Notes: generated by a model not told the origin, from the sequence alone. A stretch of 64,000 bases of DNA from Eumeta japonica (GCA_005406025.1 BGZK01001402.1:94976-158975); one strand, 5' to 3'. Numbered from the stretch's first letter, positions 21,236 to 31,839 are shown. Numbers and translations: made by a program.

Positions 21236-23212
21236 TAGGGTTCCGTACCTCAAAAGGAAAAAACGGAACCATTATAGGATCACTTTGTTGTCCGTCCGTC
21301 AGTCTCTAAAGACCTTTTTCTCAGGAACCTGTAGAAGTATCAAACTGAAATTCATGTCAAAGACTTAGATCTACTGTCTCTTGGAGCTGTAAAAAAATTA
21401 AACTTCTAAGCCAACGCATTCAAAAGATACAGTCGTTTATGCCGCAAATTCGACATGCGAAAGGGAATCCAAACCTACAGGGCACTTTTCGTGAACTCAG
21501 AATCTTGAAATTTAGTATGAAGCAACGTCTTATAACACAGATAAAGGAAAAATTGCGAAACCCATAAGTTTTTAGTTACATCATGTAATAAAAATATTTT
21601 TAATAATTTTAAACTTACTACATCTTTCCTCATGAACGCGTAGAGGTATTAAATTGAAATTCATATCAAATACTCAGGACTTATAATACCTATAAGCTGT
21701 AACAAAATTAAACTTCTATGTCAGCGTAATCAAAAGAGACAGCCATTTTAGACACATATTTTGAAACTCGCAATTCCTCGCAAGGGAATCAAAACCTACA
21801 GGGTACTTCCCGTAAACTCAGAATCTTAAAATTTATTACGAAGCAACGTCTTGTAGCACAGATAAAGGAAAAAGTGCGAAAACCATAAGTTTTTAGTTAC
21901 ATCATATAATAAAAATATTTTTAATAATTTTAAATTTACTACAATTTTCCCCACGAACGCGTGGAGGTATTAATTTGAAATTCTATCAACTACTCAGGTC
22001 TATAATACCTTTAACCTGTAACAAAATCATACTTCTATGTCAACGCAATCAAAAGAAACGGCAATTTAAGGAGCATATTTTAAAATTCGCAACTAGTAAG
22101 GAATCAAACCTTAAGGTACTTCCAGTCGACCTAGAGTCTTGAAATTTGGCATTAAGCAACGTTTTATAGCATATATAAAGGAAAAATTCCGCTAAATCTT
22201 AATTTTTTAGTTGCATCACACATTTCTTTTTATAATTATAAACTTATTACTCTTTTCGTCATGAACCCGTAGAAGTATAAAGTTGATATTCTCCAAATAC
22301 TTAGGTCAATGGCATTAAAAAGGTGAAAAAAAATTATAAACAATTGTAGTTACCGCATTAACGACTTATCTCTGTGTATGGGGAGGGGACAACATTGTAT
22401 CGCGTATGTACGTCGCAGTATTAAGGTTGCCGTGACGGATGGCCCATATAAAAGATATTATTTAAATAACCCAGGCGCTGCAAACGGCCATTGTGAATGC
22501 TTGCATTTTGAGATGTTTAATATCAGAGTGATAACTGTACATAGGTCACCACATTGTCAAATTAATGTTGCAATATAATACACAAATACAACAATATATG
22601 GCAGCAACCTCAATAGGTATACTTCATGTTCTTGTCTGATTGTTGTGGCTGACTTCACTTTCGATTTTAGAATGAATCCCCAAAATGGAATTTCCACATA
22701 TTTTTCATCCATAAACATGTTTCTGTTAATAAACTATAGCACTACAAGAAGTAGTAAACTATAGATAACGTTTTTTCGAATTCCAATGTGCAATGTGGTA
22801 CTATTCATACCTTTTTCAGTCACTATTTACAGATCTGGTTCAAATTTAATACTTAATTAGTATTTTGGAACCAGATTTCTAAATAGTGATTACAAAAATT
22901 TGCAAGTAAATAACTTTGATAAAAGAACTTTTGCAAGACTGCTGCAAGGCTAGTGTAGGTATTTCAGTTATATTATAAAATAAATGATATGTGTTAATAT
23001 ACGATAAAGGATTACTGAAACGATAAAGAGACCTTTGTCTTAAATGTATGCTTCTCCAGCTTTCCACGTAGTAATGTTATGTATTTCATTTTGCAATAAA
23101 AATACCATAATTATGACTCGATTGTCGTGATGGGTTAACTTTTTCTCATATACTTACAGGTTTGTACGGAACCCTCAATGCACGAGTCCGATTTGCACTT
23201 GGCCGGTTTTTT
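21236..23212 (+). repeat. Lepidoptera-type long dispersed repeat with internal tandem units
   Basis: The left edge GGGTTCCGTACCTCAAAAGG followed by an AACGGAACC block, and the right edge TACGGAACCCTCAATGCACG followed by GCACTTGGCCGGTTTTTTTA (23199-23214), are the two ends of a repeat I recognise from lepidopteran introns. Between 21310 and 22330 the interior is a tandem series of units of about 315-320 bp, each opening with AAACCTACAGGG or a decayed form (21471, 21792, 22106) and including GTGCGAAAACCATAAGTTTT-like and CATGAACGCGTAGAGGTATT-like blocks. No transposition protein is visible. The central 22330-23150 part, with an imperfect hairpin at 22822-22890, is unassigned and may be a nested insertion. 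Confidence 0.7.
21310..22330 (+). repeat. Three to four diverged tandem units, period about 315-320 bp
   Basis: Corresponding positions of AAACCTACAG/AAACCTTAAG fall at 21471, 21792 and 22106, giving periods of 321 and 314 bp. Each unit contains GAAGCAACGTCTTATA-like, GATAAAGGAAAAA, TTTTTAGTTACATCA and AGAGGTATTAAATTGAAATT blocks. The first unit lacks its left third. The units share orientation and diverge gradually, so expansion was old. This explains why the element here is longer than a single-unit copy. Confidence 0.75.
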
Positions 23213-23311
23213 TATAGACCTAGGTATCCGTTTCAATATCAAGCGATTCACTTGATGAATAACCACGACGAACCCCGGAATCTTAAGAACTGTACCTCTG
23301 GGTGCTACAAT

Positions 23312-23515
23312 ATGTACTTTAGTTTACTTGTTATTTTGTTGTATGTAACGGCATCTCATGCAGTACCCGTACTAGATCAGCGTGAAGAGCTTAACTCTAA
23401 GCGCCTCTATTTGAAATGAAACGGTTGTGGAGCTTCAGGAGAAAGGAGGATTGCTGAACTCATCGTCGACTCTTCTGGCGATGCGGACATTCTTGGGCAA
23501 CGCTGATAATTTATT
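23312..23515 (+). pseudogene. Candidate first coding exon of a secreted peptide precursor, one frame break
   Basis: From ATG at 23312 the frame reads MYFSLLVILLYVTASHA, a textbook signal peptide with likely cleavage after SHA, then VPVLDQREELNSKRLYLK and a TGA at 23417. One frame over, from 23418, an open segment continues with ETVVELQEKGGLL, then NSSSTLLAMRTFLG, then NADNL, ending at a near-consensus donor TT|GTAAGG (GT at 23516). Removing a single base from the AAA run at 23414-23416 would join both parts, so this is either a one-base assembly error, a polymorphism or a young pseudogene. Lys-Arg at residues 31-32 could be a prohormone cleavage site. I recognise no neuropeptide family, and no second exon is identified. 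It starts 100 bp after the repeat ending at 23212. Confidence 0.4.
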
Positions 23516-23519
23516 GTAA

Positions 23520-24235
23520 GGTGACGCACATTTTCATGTGGATCCTTTATTAATAAAAAGTCATCGTAGAAGTATAAATTCTCTATACTCCTCTTTAAGT
23601 TTGCTCCTTGTGAACGACACTAGACGAACACATCCTTTTAATGTTACTGAAAAATTCACTTTATTTGTAATTGTTTATTTTATGAATATTGATTTATCAA
23701 GTAATCCATAATTAGATTTATGTTTATTTAGATAAGCTACTAAAATATAAAATTTTAAATCAAATGGTGGCGTACTTCGACGTCTCGTGCAAAATATATT
23801 TGTATCAATTTTTAGTGTGCGTACCTACGTATTACAAATAAAAATCCAAGCATGTTCGCGAAAACCTACCGGTAGAACACGAAATAAAAGCGTTCTGGTC
23901 ACTTTGTTTGTTGCTCGATCACGCCTAAACTTTTTTCATGTGCGCGCGCGGCCAATTAGTACGGCCCGATTGTCGCACGTAACGAGGGGCTTTGTCTGCG
24001 CGCCCCGCTCGTTCGCTAGACCATTTACAATATCCTTTGCGTCATTTCTTAGCAAAAAACGTTTTTACGTGTATTTCATACTGTATTCGGTAAATCTCAG
24101 AACAATGGGTATCGATGAGAGGCGTTGTGGTAGCATATTATATTTTATTTTCCTGAACACTTTCTTCAAAACTGAAGTCAAATTCAAATAAAAAAATATC
24201 TGTTTTTCATAAATTATTCCATAACATTTGAAATA
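23520..24235. other. AT-rich DNA with a GC-rich island at 23930-24020
   Basis: The island contains GTGCGCGCGCGGCCAATTAG and GTCTGCGCGCCCCGCTCG. The 134-codon plus-strand frame (23787-24191) spans it but shows no domain and becomes Ile/Phe-rich outside the island. I see nothing else in this stretch. Confidence 0.35.
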
Positions 24236-24244
24236 CGTTATGTT

Positions 24245-24305
24245 GTTAATTTACCATTCGTTCGGAAGGCAGTTTTTTCTCAGCAAGAAAGAGCAAGAAA
24301 TTTGA
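24245..24305 (+). repeat. Decayed dispersed repeat, copy 1
   Basis: CATTCGTTCGGAAGGCAGTT followed by CAGCAAGAAAGAGCAAGAAA matches the segment at 24836-24890 (GTCGTTCGAAAAGCAGTTTC, AAGAACGAGCAAGAAAATTA). The pattern resembles the TTCGGAAGGCAGT...GAAGAACCGGCAAGAAACTC block of a common lepidopteran repeat. The two copies are in direct orientation, about 590 bp apart. Confidence 0.5.
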
Positions 24306-24679
24306 GGATTATTATTATTCTTTGATAAGATTAGAATTTTTATTATTATTAAATAAACGAATTACAAAAACATATAAATGACGTTTGGTCAAACAGTTTT
24401 AGAGAAAGTTATTGAAATTGTATTTTTGAAGTGATGTTTTCACTTTAAAATTAAATTCAATTATATTTATAGGCACATGAGGCGATTTTTGAACGAGTAA
24501 AATACGACGAGTTTGCGTCACCGCCATGTTGATCAGTGACATGTTTAATAATGGCACAATATTCCAAAATATTCAACGCGTCTTGAGCGATTTTATAGTA
24601 ATGTAGTATATGTGAAAACTTCTTTATGCATGTTGGGCAATTTAATTTTATTCGAATATAACTTTGTTATATGTAGTAG

Positions 24680-24775
24680 GTAGGTCCGCGGCCAACTCGA
24701 CTGCAGCACGGACGTGGCCCAGCTCGCCCGGCGAGACACCGCACTCTCGCAGAATACGAATTGAAAATATTTTCA
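24680..24775. other. GC-rich block, coding-like in more than one frame
   Basis: In AT-rich surroundings, about 24685-24770 reads on the plus strand as VRGQLDCSTDVAQLARRD, TALSQ, and on the minus strand as LRECGVSPGELGHVRAAV, ELAADL. The plus frame follows an AG at 24685-24686, but no donor lies at its right end; the minus frame also lacks a convincing donor. It may be a small exon, a conserved element or a transposon scrap. The strand is undecided. Confidence 0.25.
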
Positions 24776-24835
24776 TTTTATAGGTTACAAGATAACACTT
24801 GAAAAACGTCATCATATTTTGTGAATTTACACTCT

Positions 24836-24890
24836 ATAGTCGTTCGAAAAGCAGTTTCCCTTCAAGAAGAACGAGCAAGAAAATTAAGGG
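24836..24890 (+). repeat. Decayed dispersed repeat, copy 2
   Basis: This is the direct-orientation counterpart of 24245-24305, sharing CGTTCG(G/A)AA(G/A)(G/A)GCAGTT and the A-rich GAGCAAGAAA end. Between the two copies lies AT-rich DNA with the GC block at 24680-24775. Confidence 0.5.
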
Positions 24891-25004
24891 TAATACACAC
24901 GTTAAGTATTAGCTTCCGCTGTTGCTTTTCGTTCAGTGAATGAGATTTACGGTAGTCCACTCCCTCCTATAGAAAACGGAAGGAATGTTATGTCTAATAA
25001 TACA

Positions 25005-25115
25005 TATTATATTCCTTCACGAAAAGTCGGCAACGCGCTGGTGACTTTTTGGGGTTACGAGGTTCTATGAGGGATGGTGACCGTCTTCTACTCTTATACT
25101 ATAAAAAAATATGAA
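25005..25115 (+). repeat. Decayed repeat end with GGCAACGCGCTGGTGACTTT
   Basis: CGGCAACGCGCTGGTGAC, GTTCTATGAGGGATGGTGAC and TCTTATACTATAAAAAAATA resemble the 3' end of a very common lepidopteran repeat in which GGCAACGCAC(T/C)... is followed by a GGCGGTRA... block and ends TTCTATAAAAAAA. It is diverged and its left boundary is unclear. Confidence 0.45.
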
Positions 25116-25161
25116 GTCACGTCACTAGCATCAACATGTCGGTGATGTGTTAGCTCAAAGT

Positions 25162-25215
25162 CAACTTTCCAATATACTGTTACCATTAACACGTTAATAG
25201 TATATTGGAAAGTTG
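25162..25215. repeat. Perfect 17-bp inverted repeat, 20-nt spacer
   Basis: CAACTTTCCAATATACT (25162-25178) is matched exactly in reverse complement at 25199-25215. The 20-nt spacer has its own short palindrome around ATTAACACGTTAAT. It is part of the set of perfect hairpins discussed in the findings. Confidence 0.8.
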
Positions 25216-25219
25216 TACT

Positions 25220-25745
25220 TTATAAAACTCTTAAGGAACCGAATAATAATAAAAAACGTAATGTGTAATATCTGATTGCTTGCAAGAGGTGTATAAGATT
25301 CAGGGAGTTTAGTTATTATTTATTGTGACCTCTGACATATCACTGAACTTTGACATACCGCTGAACTTCGCTCTGGGGCTGAAATACCTACCTGTCTGTT
25401 GGGATTAAATTAATTAAGCAATCAAATCTCTAATAAGAGGCGCCACCCAGCAGCAAGTGTTGAGAAAGAAAATTTATAAAAATCAATAAATCATAACAAT
25501 AAGGCACAATGACTAGTAAGTTTCACAAAACACTGTGTACAAACTTTTGTATCTTACACGTTCTTTAGGACGATCTATCATTAGAAATCATTATTACATT
25601 GCACTCGATTTACTTGTTATATCCTAGAGATAAATTCTGTTTTCCTTGCTATTTTCTCTCAAAAAAAGACTCCATCAACTTCTGAATTAAAAAAATTATC
25701 TTAGATGTAGTTAATGACAGATGACAAGTCAATCTAATGTAAAAC
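25220..25745. other. AT-rich DNA, nothing recognised
   Basis: I see no gene or clear repeat boundary; 25265-25450 has slightly higher complexity but no open frame of note. Confidence 0.45.
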
Positions 25746-25980
25746 TAAAAGACATTTTTTATTTTATTTTTATTTTTATCTAAAAACACACAAAACAGAT
25801 TACAGCCATTATAAAATTATATGGAAAAATATGATAAATACATAAGTTGATCTAGATTGTAATCCTTGAATATGTGTACATAGCATGCTTAGAAAAAGGT
25901 ATATATAACAAAATAAACTAAATAAAAAAGTGAGAACAAAAATTTACAAAAAAATTTAAAAATAAAACATATAATCCACA

Positions 25981-28790
25981 TTACAAGACTTCGTGTATAC
26001 TGCGTTTGAAAACAGTAGGTCTGCAATCAAATACATCGACATCACCCGCGCCAGCTTCGGCCGTTAGGTCGTTGGACAGACGGGTCATTCTGGTTATAGG
26101 ATTGTAAAAGGACGTATTGTTTTTGTATGTTTGTAATGAAAACCTCCTGAATGGTCAAAATGTATGAAGAGTATAACAATACAGCAATAATAATAACGCA
26201 GGTGAGTTTATTGAGGAGTGCAAAATTTTGTGTAGTCAAATTAGATATATTTGCATACAACGTGTTTCCAGTGATTGTAATTTAAACTCAGAGCATCTTT
26301 GAAAATAATTGGTGAAGAAGTGGCCAAAATTCTGACGAAAAGACAAGATTTTGACACATTTTCTTTGTAAACATTCAATGTGCTGAATATGAGTATTGTA
26401 GTGAGGAGACCATATTAAACTACCATATTTCAAGATACTTCCAATAAGGCTATAATATATACTTAAAAAACTGTAATACTTTTTAAATTCTATTGTAGAC
26501 CTTACAACGAATCCAAGCAGCATATTAGCCTTTTTGTAATCATAACGTGGCCGGAAGGTAAACTAATCATCAAAAAGAATATCAAAATCCTTAACTACAA
26601 ATTTACTTTGTAGTATGAAATCCGAAAGTTGGTATTGTAAATTATTTTGTTGATTCTGTGAGTAAAAGAGATTAAAAAACCTGTTAATATTAAGACCATT
26701 TTATTTGTTGAGTATCACGTATATAGCACCTCCAAATCTTTTTCAAGAGCAGTACAATCGTTTATGTTCCGAATATGAGCGAATATCTTGAGATCATTAG
26801 GGTATAGAAGAGGCATGCGTGATTAGTGAGCAATAAGATCATTAATAAATATGATAAAGAGTATAGGGCCCAAGTGTGAGTCTGGAGGATCTCCAGAACT
26901 TAGAAGTATTGGTGCTGAAGTATAATTCTTAATGACAACTAATTGGCTACTATTCTTAAGATAAAAGCAAATCCATCTATGTAAATTACCATGAATGCGA
27001 TAAAATAACAGTTTATTGCACAAGATTGAGTGATTAACTTTATCGAACGCCTTAGAAAAAGCTGATACGTGTATACCGTATCAGCTTGTCCGCGTATAGC
27101 AAATCCATTGCAAAGAAAACTTTTATACTCAAGCAGGTTGGTTATAGTGGAACGATGTTTATTTAAACCATATTGTTTTGAAGACAATACATTTTTCAAT
27201 CGATTATAGATATGGACGTAGATTAAGTTTTCTAATAACTAAGCAAAACATTTGTAACCAGATTTGTTAATGGGGACAATATGAGCTGTTTTCCAATATG
27301 AAGGAAAGGTTTCAGACGATAGGGATTTATTAATTAGTAGGGATAGTGGCATACATAACATCTCTGCACATTTTTCCACAAAGAAAGCTGGGATACTGTC
27401 ATTGCAGGTCCAGGATCTTTATTCTTATGAAGTTGCTTAATTTTCTTTAAAATTTCGTCTTTAAAAACAATAATGTTCGCCAGTACTTCACCACTAATGC
27501 TGTTGCTGTCTAGATACCTATCAAGTCCATCAACAGTGTCTTTGTCATAAACTGATCCAAAGTAGTTTGCAAATAGTTCACAGACATGGTGATCATCGTG
27601 TGGTGTTCGGTCACCATAAATTATTGTGTTTGGCATCGAGACATGACCCTTCCTATTATTAATAAATCGCCAGAATGATTTCATATTAACATCAACAGAA
27701 TCTTCTATAGATGCGACAAAAGTTTGGTAAAATAAAATTGACTTACATCGAGCACGGAGTAATGAAAAAACATCACATCTCCAGGATTGCCAAATATTTT
27801 GTACCTCCTGTGATATTTCTGTTTTTCGTTTAAGCAACGTATTAGTGCGTGATTGTACCAGACAGGATATTTCTGTAAACAATTACGTGTTAATGGCATA
27901 TATTTTTTAATTACAGTTTCAAGAGTACAATAAAAAACCTTAATGCAAACATCGATATCAGGTGACTAAAACCTTTTAAGCTAATCAATATTACTTAAAT
28001 GTGAGGGAAATTTGTTATAGTCACTTTTCCTAAAGTTTAGGTGATTATTATTATTAAAAATAAGAAATTTATACGCCTTAGGATATCTAATATCGATACT
28101 AAGAGTCGGGTGATGCAAGTCCAAACGATACAAACTGTCAACACCTGTAACATTGAGTTAATTAAAACTAACAAGGACTAAATGTAGATATCATTTATTT
28201 ATGTTGTGGATTGTGTTGAATTGAGACATGTGACAAAGTTGCATCAAGTCAACAAGGAGATAAGCCCGTTCTCAACAGGATCAGTGACAGCAAGGGTATA
28301 AAAGTAAGCAGAACGCATCTTGTTAAGTGATGAGTATTGAAATCACCAATCAGCGCAAATTCACTATGTTCCTTAGTGTTCAGAATATTTTTTTGACAGT
28401 TATTGTAAAACATAGCAACATTGTCATTCGATCAGTGATTGGGCAAATAACATAATAGGATTCCTGTTGTTATTTGGTAATATACTAATCCAAATGTTCT
28501 CTATATTATTTTCAGGTTTGACGAATAATAAGCAAGGTTTTCTTAGTAGAAATGAGAACATTACCGCCACATTTTTTGTTTACAGAAGTAATGAAACGGT
28601 CCCTACGAAAGACGCTATACCACAAGTCAAACAAATATAGAGTCGTCTAAATTTGTTCCAGTAAGGCATACAACATCATAATTACAATTAAATGCACTAA
28701 GATAAAACTCAGCATTTTTAGTTTTAATTCTATTAACATTTTGATAATGAAAACTAATCTTTTCAAGCAAAAATAACCAAAAGTGGTGAG
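25981..28790 (-). pseudogene. LINE ORF2: endonuclease and reverse transcriptase, inactivated
   Basis: The protein would nick target DNA and reverse-transcribe the element RNA. The endonuclease N-terminus is seen at 28760-28640 (HYQNVNRIKTKN, NYDVVCLTGTNLDDS), where the catalytic Glu of the usual LTET is Gly. The linker follows at 27600-27720 (KSFWRFINNRKGHVSMPN, DHHVCELFANYFGSVYD). The RT then shows KQYGLNKHRSTITNLLEYKS at about 27120-27185, a damaged motif A (27059-27087), GDPPDSHLGPILFIIFIND at about 26835-26890, YPND in place of YADD (26793-26804), and the thumb (SLIGSILKYGSLIWSPHYNT, 26385-26450). The C-terminus reads NPITRMTRLSNDLT and ends with a TAA at 25983-25981. Frames change at least five times. 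Confidence 0.88.
27059..27087. repeat. 11-bp perfect hairpin inside LINE RT motif A
   Basis: AAGCTGATACG (27059-27069) and its exact reverse complement (27077-27087) surround TGTATAC. They sit where related LINEs encode the motif A segment DTVYTDFSKAFDKV; here the frame gives DTVYT and then unrelated residues before LR. The hairpin therefore replaced the codons around the catalytic Asp. Confidence 0.7.
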
Positions 28791-28841
28791 CCGAAAAGAA
28801 AAACTTAAAAGTAACACAATTAAAAGAAAATAAATAATTAT

Positions 28842-29960
28842 TTATTTGTGCAACTTATTAAGAAAAGCAATGTCTCTCATTTGCAAAGCAGATCCACTGT
28901 CGTCCTTACACAAGTACATCTGTCCAAATTTATTCCAAACATATTTGTAATTGTTATTCCTAGCGTATTTTCTTGCAGCGGCGTGTAGTTGTTTACATTC
29001 ATGAGAAAGATGTTCCGTAACATAGATTCTTCGACTTTTACCAGCAATTTCGACGTGCTTAGAGTTGAGCTTGTTTTCAGAATGAGCCTTGTTGTGGCGA
29101 TGCGTAGCAGAAAGTACGACAACGTGGTGGTGGTGAGGTGAAGAATGTTGCGAGGTCTGTCCAACGACGTTTTTTGCGACCCGACGGCAGGCATGAATGT
29201 CGGTTTCTAATATGGGGCATTCTACAGCTGGGCAAATTTTCTTAAATATAGCCAGAACATTTTCATTGCGGCTTTCAGGTACCGCCTCTATGCACTTCTA
29301 TGTTGTAAGCTCGTGAATTTTTTTCTACAGATGAGACCCGGTTATTTAATGATTTAATTTCACTTTGCAGTTTTAGTTGTTCCGCTTCCAAGTTCTTAAT
29401 TATTATGTTATTTTTATTAATTTTTAATTAAAAGTCATTCTGCTCTTCTACTCATTGTAGCAGTCTGTCGTATTAGTAAAATCACTCTTAAGAACGAAAA
29501 TTGCAGAGTTAAATTTAAATGTGATCATGGCCTAGACATCGTCTCTTAAAGCAAAGCGTAAAGTTTGCAAGACAGCTGATGTGGAAGCTAATTTTTGATC
29601 GAGTAATGCGCTTTCGTTTTCTATGGTGAGAGGTGCTTCTTTTATAGCTGTATTCTTTTCCATGAGAAAGGACGAGTTATTGTCATGTCGTTAAGCAGAT
29701 CTACCGACATCGCCGTATCGCCCATAGAAGATGAAAATTGTTTACACACCGGTGTGTTCTCATTTCTATTGCGACGTGTGATATTCTCGCAAGAAGGGCA
29801 GCGCCAATAACGATTCAAATCATGTTTGTTAGCAATGTAATAAGTGATTGTCATATTTAAGCATGCATAATGATATTATTTCATGCATGAAAAAACATCG
29901 AATTCATTCAAGTCAATTTTACTGTTACAAGCCAAACAATTCACGTCTCGTGGAGGGTAG
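28842..29960 (-). pseudogene. LINE ORF1: PHD-like zinc finger and FP25-like domain, broken
   Basis: ORF1 proteins of this type bind element RNA. Near the start (29955-29760) the minus strand shows CLACNSKIDLNEFDVFSC, then YHYAC, then RYWRCPSCENITRRNR: the spaced Cys/His set of a PHD-like finger, with two stops inside. At the other end (28960-28842) RNNNYKYVWNKFGQMYLCKD, DSGSALQM and FLNKLHK form the C-terminus, which resembles the FP25 protein family of baculoviruses, a known relative of LINE ORF1 proteins. The middle is frameshifted and A-rich. The TAA at 28844-28842 lies about 50 bp before ORF2. Confidence 0.78.
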
Positions 29961-30009
29961 GATCAAATAGTGTCGCGATGAAAAGGTCTTAAGCGCCGTA
30001 CAAATAGCG

Positions 30010-30685
30010 TCACTTACGCGTTATCGTCAACGCAACACTAAAGTTTTAAATAAAATACAATATTTAATAAAATTTACAGTTTATCCACCTACTGCTAATC
30101 ACTTTTTCACTAGTAGGTATATGAGGAGATTTTATCAATATTACTGATATATGAAGTAATGTTTGACTCCTACCACTATAAAAACAATTAAAATTGAGGG
30201 GCGGTTTTGTTATGATACGTGAAAGGGCGAGACATTAAAAAGTTTCAAAACAGATGCTTTCAATTTTTTTGTTTTAACGATCTATACAACAAATCGATTC
30301 ATAATTCAAAAAAAAAGTCAACTTTAATCGAAATGGATTCTAAGATTATAAAATTATACTACAACATCTCATTCAAAATTTGTCATCAATTTGCCAATTT
30401 ACGAAAGAAATTCGGATTTCTAAGGAAACACAAATATGAATTTTGAGGTGGTATAAAATGTGGATTAACAGCATATGCGAAATTTCTATTTTTAAATTTA
30501 ATTTTATTGCAACATTAGTGTCTTTTTGTAAAAATTAAGATTTTGAAAACACACTGTCATTTCATAGTTTTTAAATTTTCATTTTCATCGGCAATCCCCA
30601 ATTACTGCCTTATATCAAAAATCTAAAAATTTATGACTATTGATTTAATCTATAAACTTCAATACATTTTAAATATTACAAAATA
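30010..30685. other. AT-rich DNA, nothing recognised
   Basis: A 75-codon Lys/Phe-rich plus-strand frame (30219-30446) has no recognisable domain. I see no other feature. Confidence 0.45.
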
Positions 30686-30689
30686 ACTT

Positions 30690-30940
30690 ATAGTCGCTCA
30701 GTGGTCAAGCACGCTTTCTTTAAACAAAATATATCGGATTCAGAATTTGATAACAGACGATTGACGGTAACGTTTAACGGTAGTGCCTCGGGAAGGAAGA
30801 CTAGCAATCAATTCCAGACGTTGTGTTGTCATCGGTAACCCTTAACTTACGTCGGTTCAGCGTGGAGGCTTTAAGGCTCTAGTGGCTCTGTTGGGAATAA
30901 AGAGAATGTAAGAGGGTACATCTTGTTAATACATATTGAT
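30690..30940 (+). repeat. Possible tRNA-derived SINE, decayed
   Basis: AGTCGCTCAGTGGTCAAGCA (30693-30712) resembles the internal A box of a tRNA-type RNA polymerase III promoter (TRGCNNAGTGG). Downstream, GGTAACGTTTAACGGTAGTG and GTGGAGGCTTTAAGGCTCTA give an ordered, non-coding body, and AATAAAGAGAATGTAAGAGG lies near the end. A clear B box (GGTTCGAATCC) is not present; ATCGGATTCAGAATTTG may be its remnant. The tentative assignment rests on that partial promoter. Confidence 0.35.
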
Positions 30941-31114
30941 AACAAAAGTTTCCATCTAATTCCTACCGAAGCAGCAAAAAACAGTAAAACATTTAATGCC
31001 TCGATTTCTATTCAGAATTAAGCACTGGCAACGTTAAAAGTTGAAAAAAATGAAAAAATAGTGATGTAAAAAATGTAGGGCATACATAAATATCGATTTG
31101 TTATCAAATCCAAT

Positions 31115-31345
31115 AAATGAACTATTTGTGCGCGCGGACGCACCGCGCGCGGCGTGTTTTACGGGCGGCGCTGGTCATCCCAAATTGAATTTATAAATCT
31201 GTCGAAGCCCGGTCAATCGGGACGGATTTTCAAACAAATGCTGGAGCAACGAACCGTTACCGACCCGCACTGATTAAATAAAAGTCACGACTGCAACGCG
31301 TGCGTGCGCCCGCGCCGTGCGTCCCCAACCTCCGCCTGTAAAAAC
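31115..31345. promoter_or_regulatory. GC-rich island, candidate conserved element
   Basis: The island includes GCGCGCGGACGCACCGCGCG, ACGGGCGGCGCTGGTCATCC and GCAACGCGTGCGTGCGCCCG, with more ordinary sequence between. GGTCATCCCAAATTGAATTT and CCGGTCAATCGGGACGGATT look like ordered regulatory sequence rather than simple repeat. No coding frame is convincing. Confidence 0.35.
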
Positions 31346-31645
31346 TCTTATTTTTCATGTTTCTAGCTTTTGCCCGCGACTTCAACCGCCAGCTGCGTGG
31401 ACATGGAGTAAATTTCAATATTTTAATATTGACCCCATCCGAATCCTAATCTAATTCTTCTTCTAGTTCAAATTTGCTCGCAGTTTCTGTCTTTACTCCG
31501 GTTCCATTACCGAGTGATAACGATATTGAAACGATATAAATAGTTTTCAAAGATTTAAAGTCAAGAGATATTATTTAATATTTTATTCGTTATAGAAATT
31601 TGAAAACTTTCACCTCATTAGAAATTATTTCCTTGAGGAATCTTG
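31345..31645. other. Mixed AT-rich sequence, nothing recognised
   Basis: Sequence around 31365-31410 (GCCCGCGACTTCAACCGCCA) has the feel of a decayed dispersed repeat, but no boundary can be placed. Confidence 0.35.
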
Positions 31646-31647
31646 TC

Positions 31648-31832
31648 TGCAACATGCATTAACATGCGGCAGGCAACCCACCGATGACCCTCGAATCTGC
31701 CTCTCCACTACGAATCTCTATCCAAAGGATTGAATATTGATTCCAGAGGATTGACAGATATCGAACACCTAAGCAAGTGTTATTTATTTTTATAATTATC
31801 TTAGTCCGCTAACCGTAAGATAATTATAAACA
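31648..31832. mobile_element. Partial copy of the 1654-2072 TIR element
   Basis: From TCTGCAACATGCATTAACAT to TCTTAGTCCGCTAACCG this aligns base for base with 1664-1830, including CTCGAATCTGCCTCTCCACT and CGAACACCTAAGCAAGTGTT. Where the full copy continues into its right half, this one turns back on itself: TATAATTATCTTA (31794-31806) is followed by its inverted copy TAAGATAATTATA (31817-31829). The right TIR is missing. Confidence 0.8.
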
Positions 31833-31839
31833 ATACAAA

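Larger units (their letters stand above)
25750..30005 (-). mobile_element. Nearly full-length decayed CR1/Jockey-type LINE
   Basis: The minus strand carries the two-ORF layout of a non-LTR retrotransposon: ORF1 (about 29960-28842) then ORF2 (about 28790-25981), followed by an AT-rich 3' UTR that ends at a short (ATAAAA)n-like tail, seen on the plus strand as TTTTTATTTTATTTTTATTT near 25755-25780. ORF1 has a PHD-like zinc finger and an FP25-like C-terminus, an arrangement known from CR1-superfamily elements in Lepidoptera. All domains are present in order, so the copy inserted close to full length. Many frameshifts, stops and lost catalytic residues show it has been dead for a long time. CR1 versus Jockey clade is tentative. 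Confidence 0.85.

Noticed and set aside
28877..29194. 105-codon minus-strand frame within LINE ORF1
   Set aside because: Its frame is not the one carrying the FP25-like C-terminus (RNNNYKYVWNKF...), so it is a shadow of a frameshifted ORF1.
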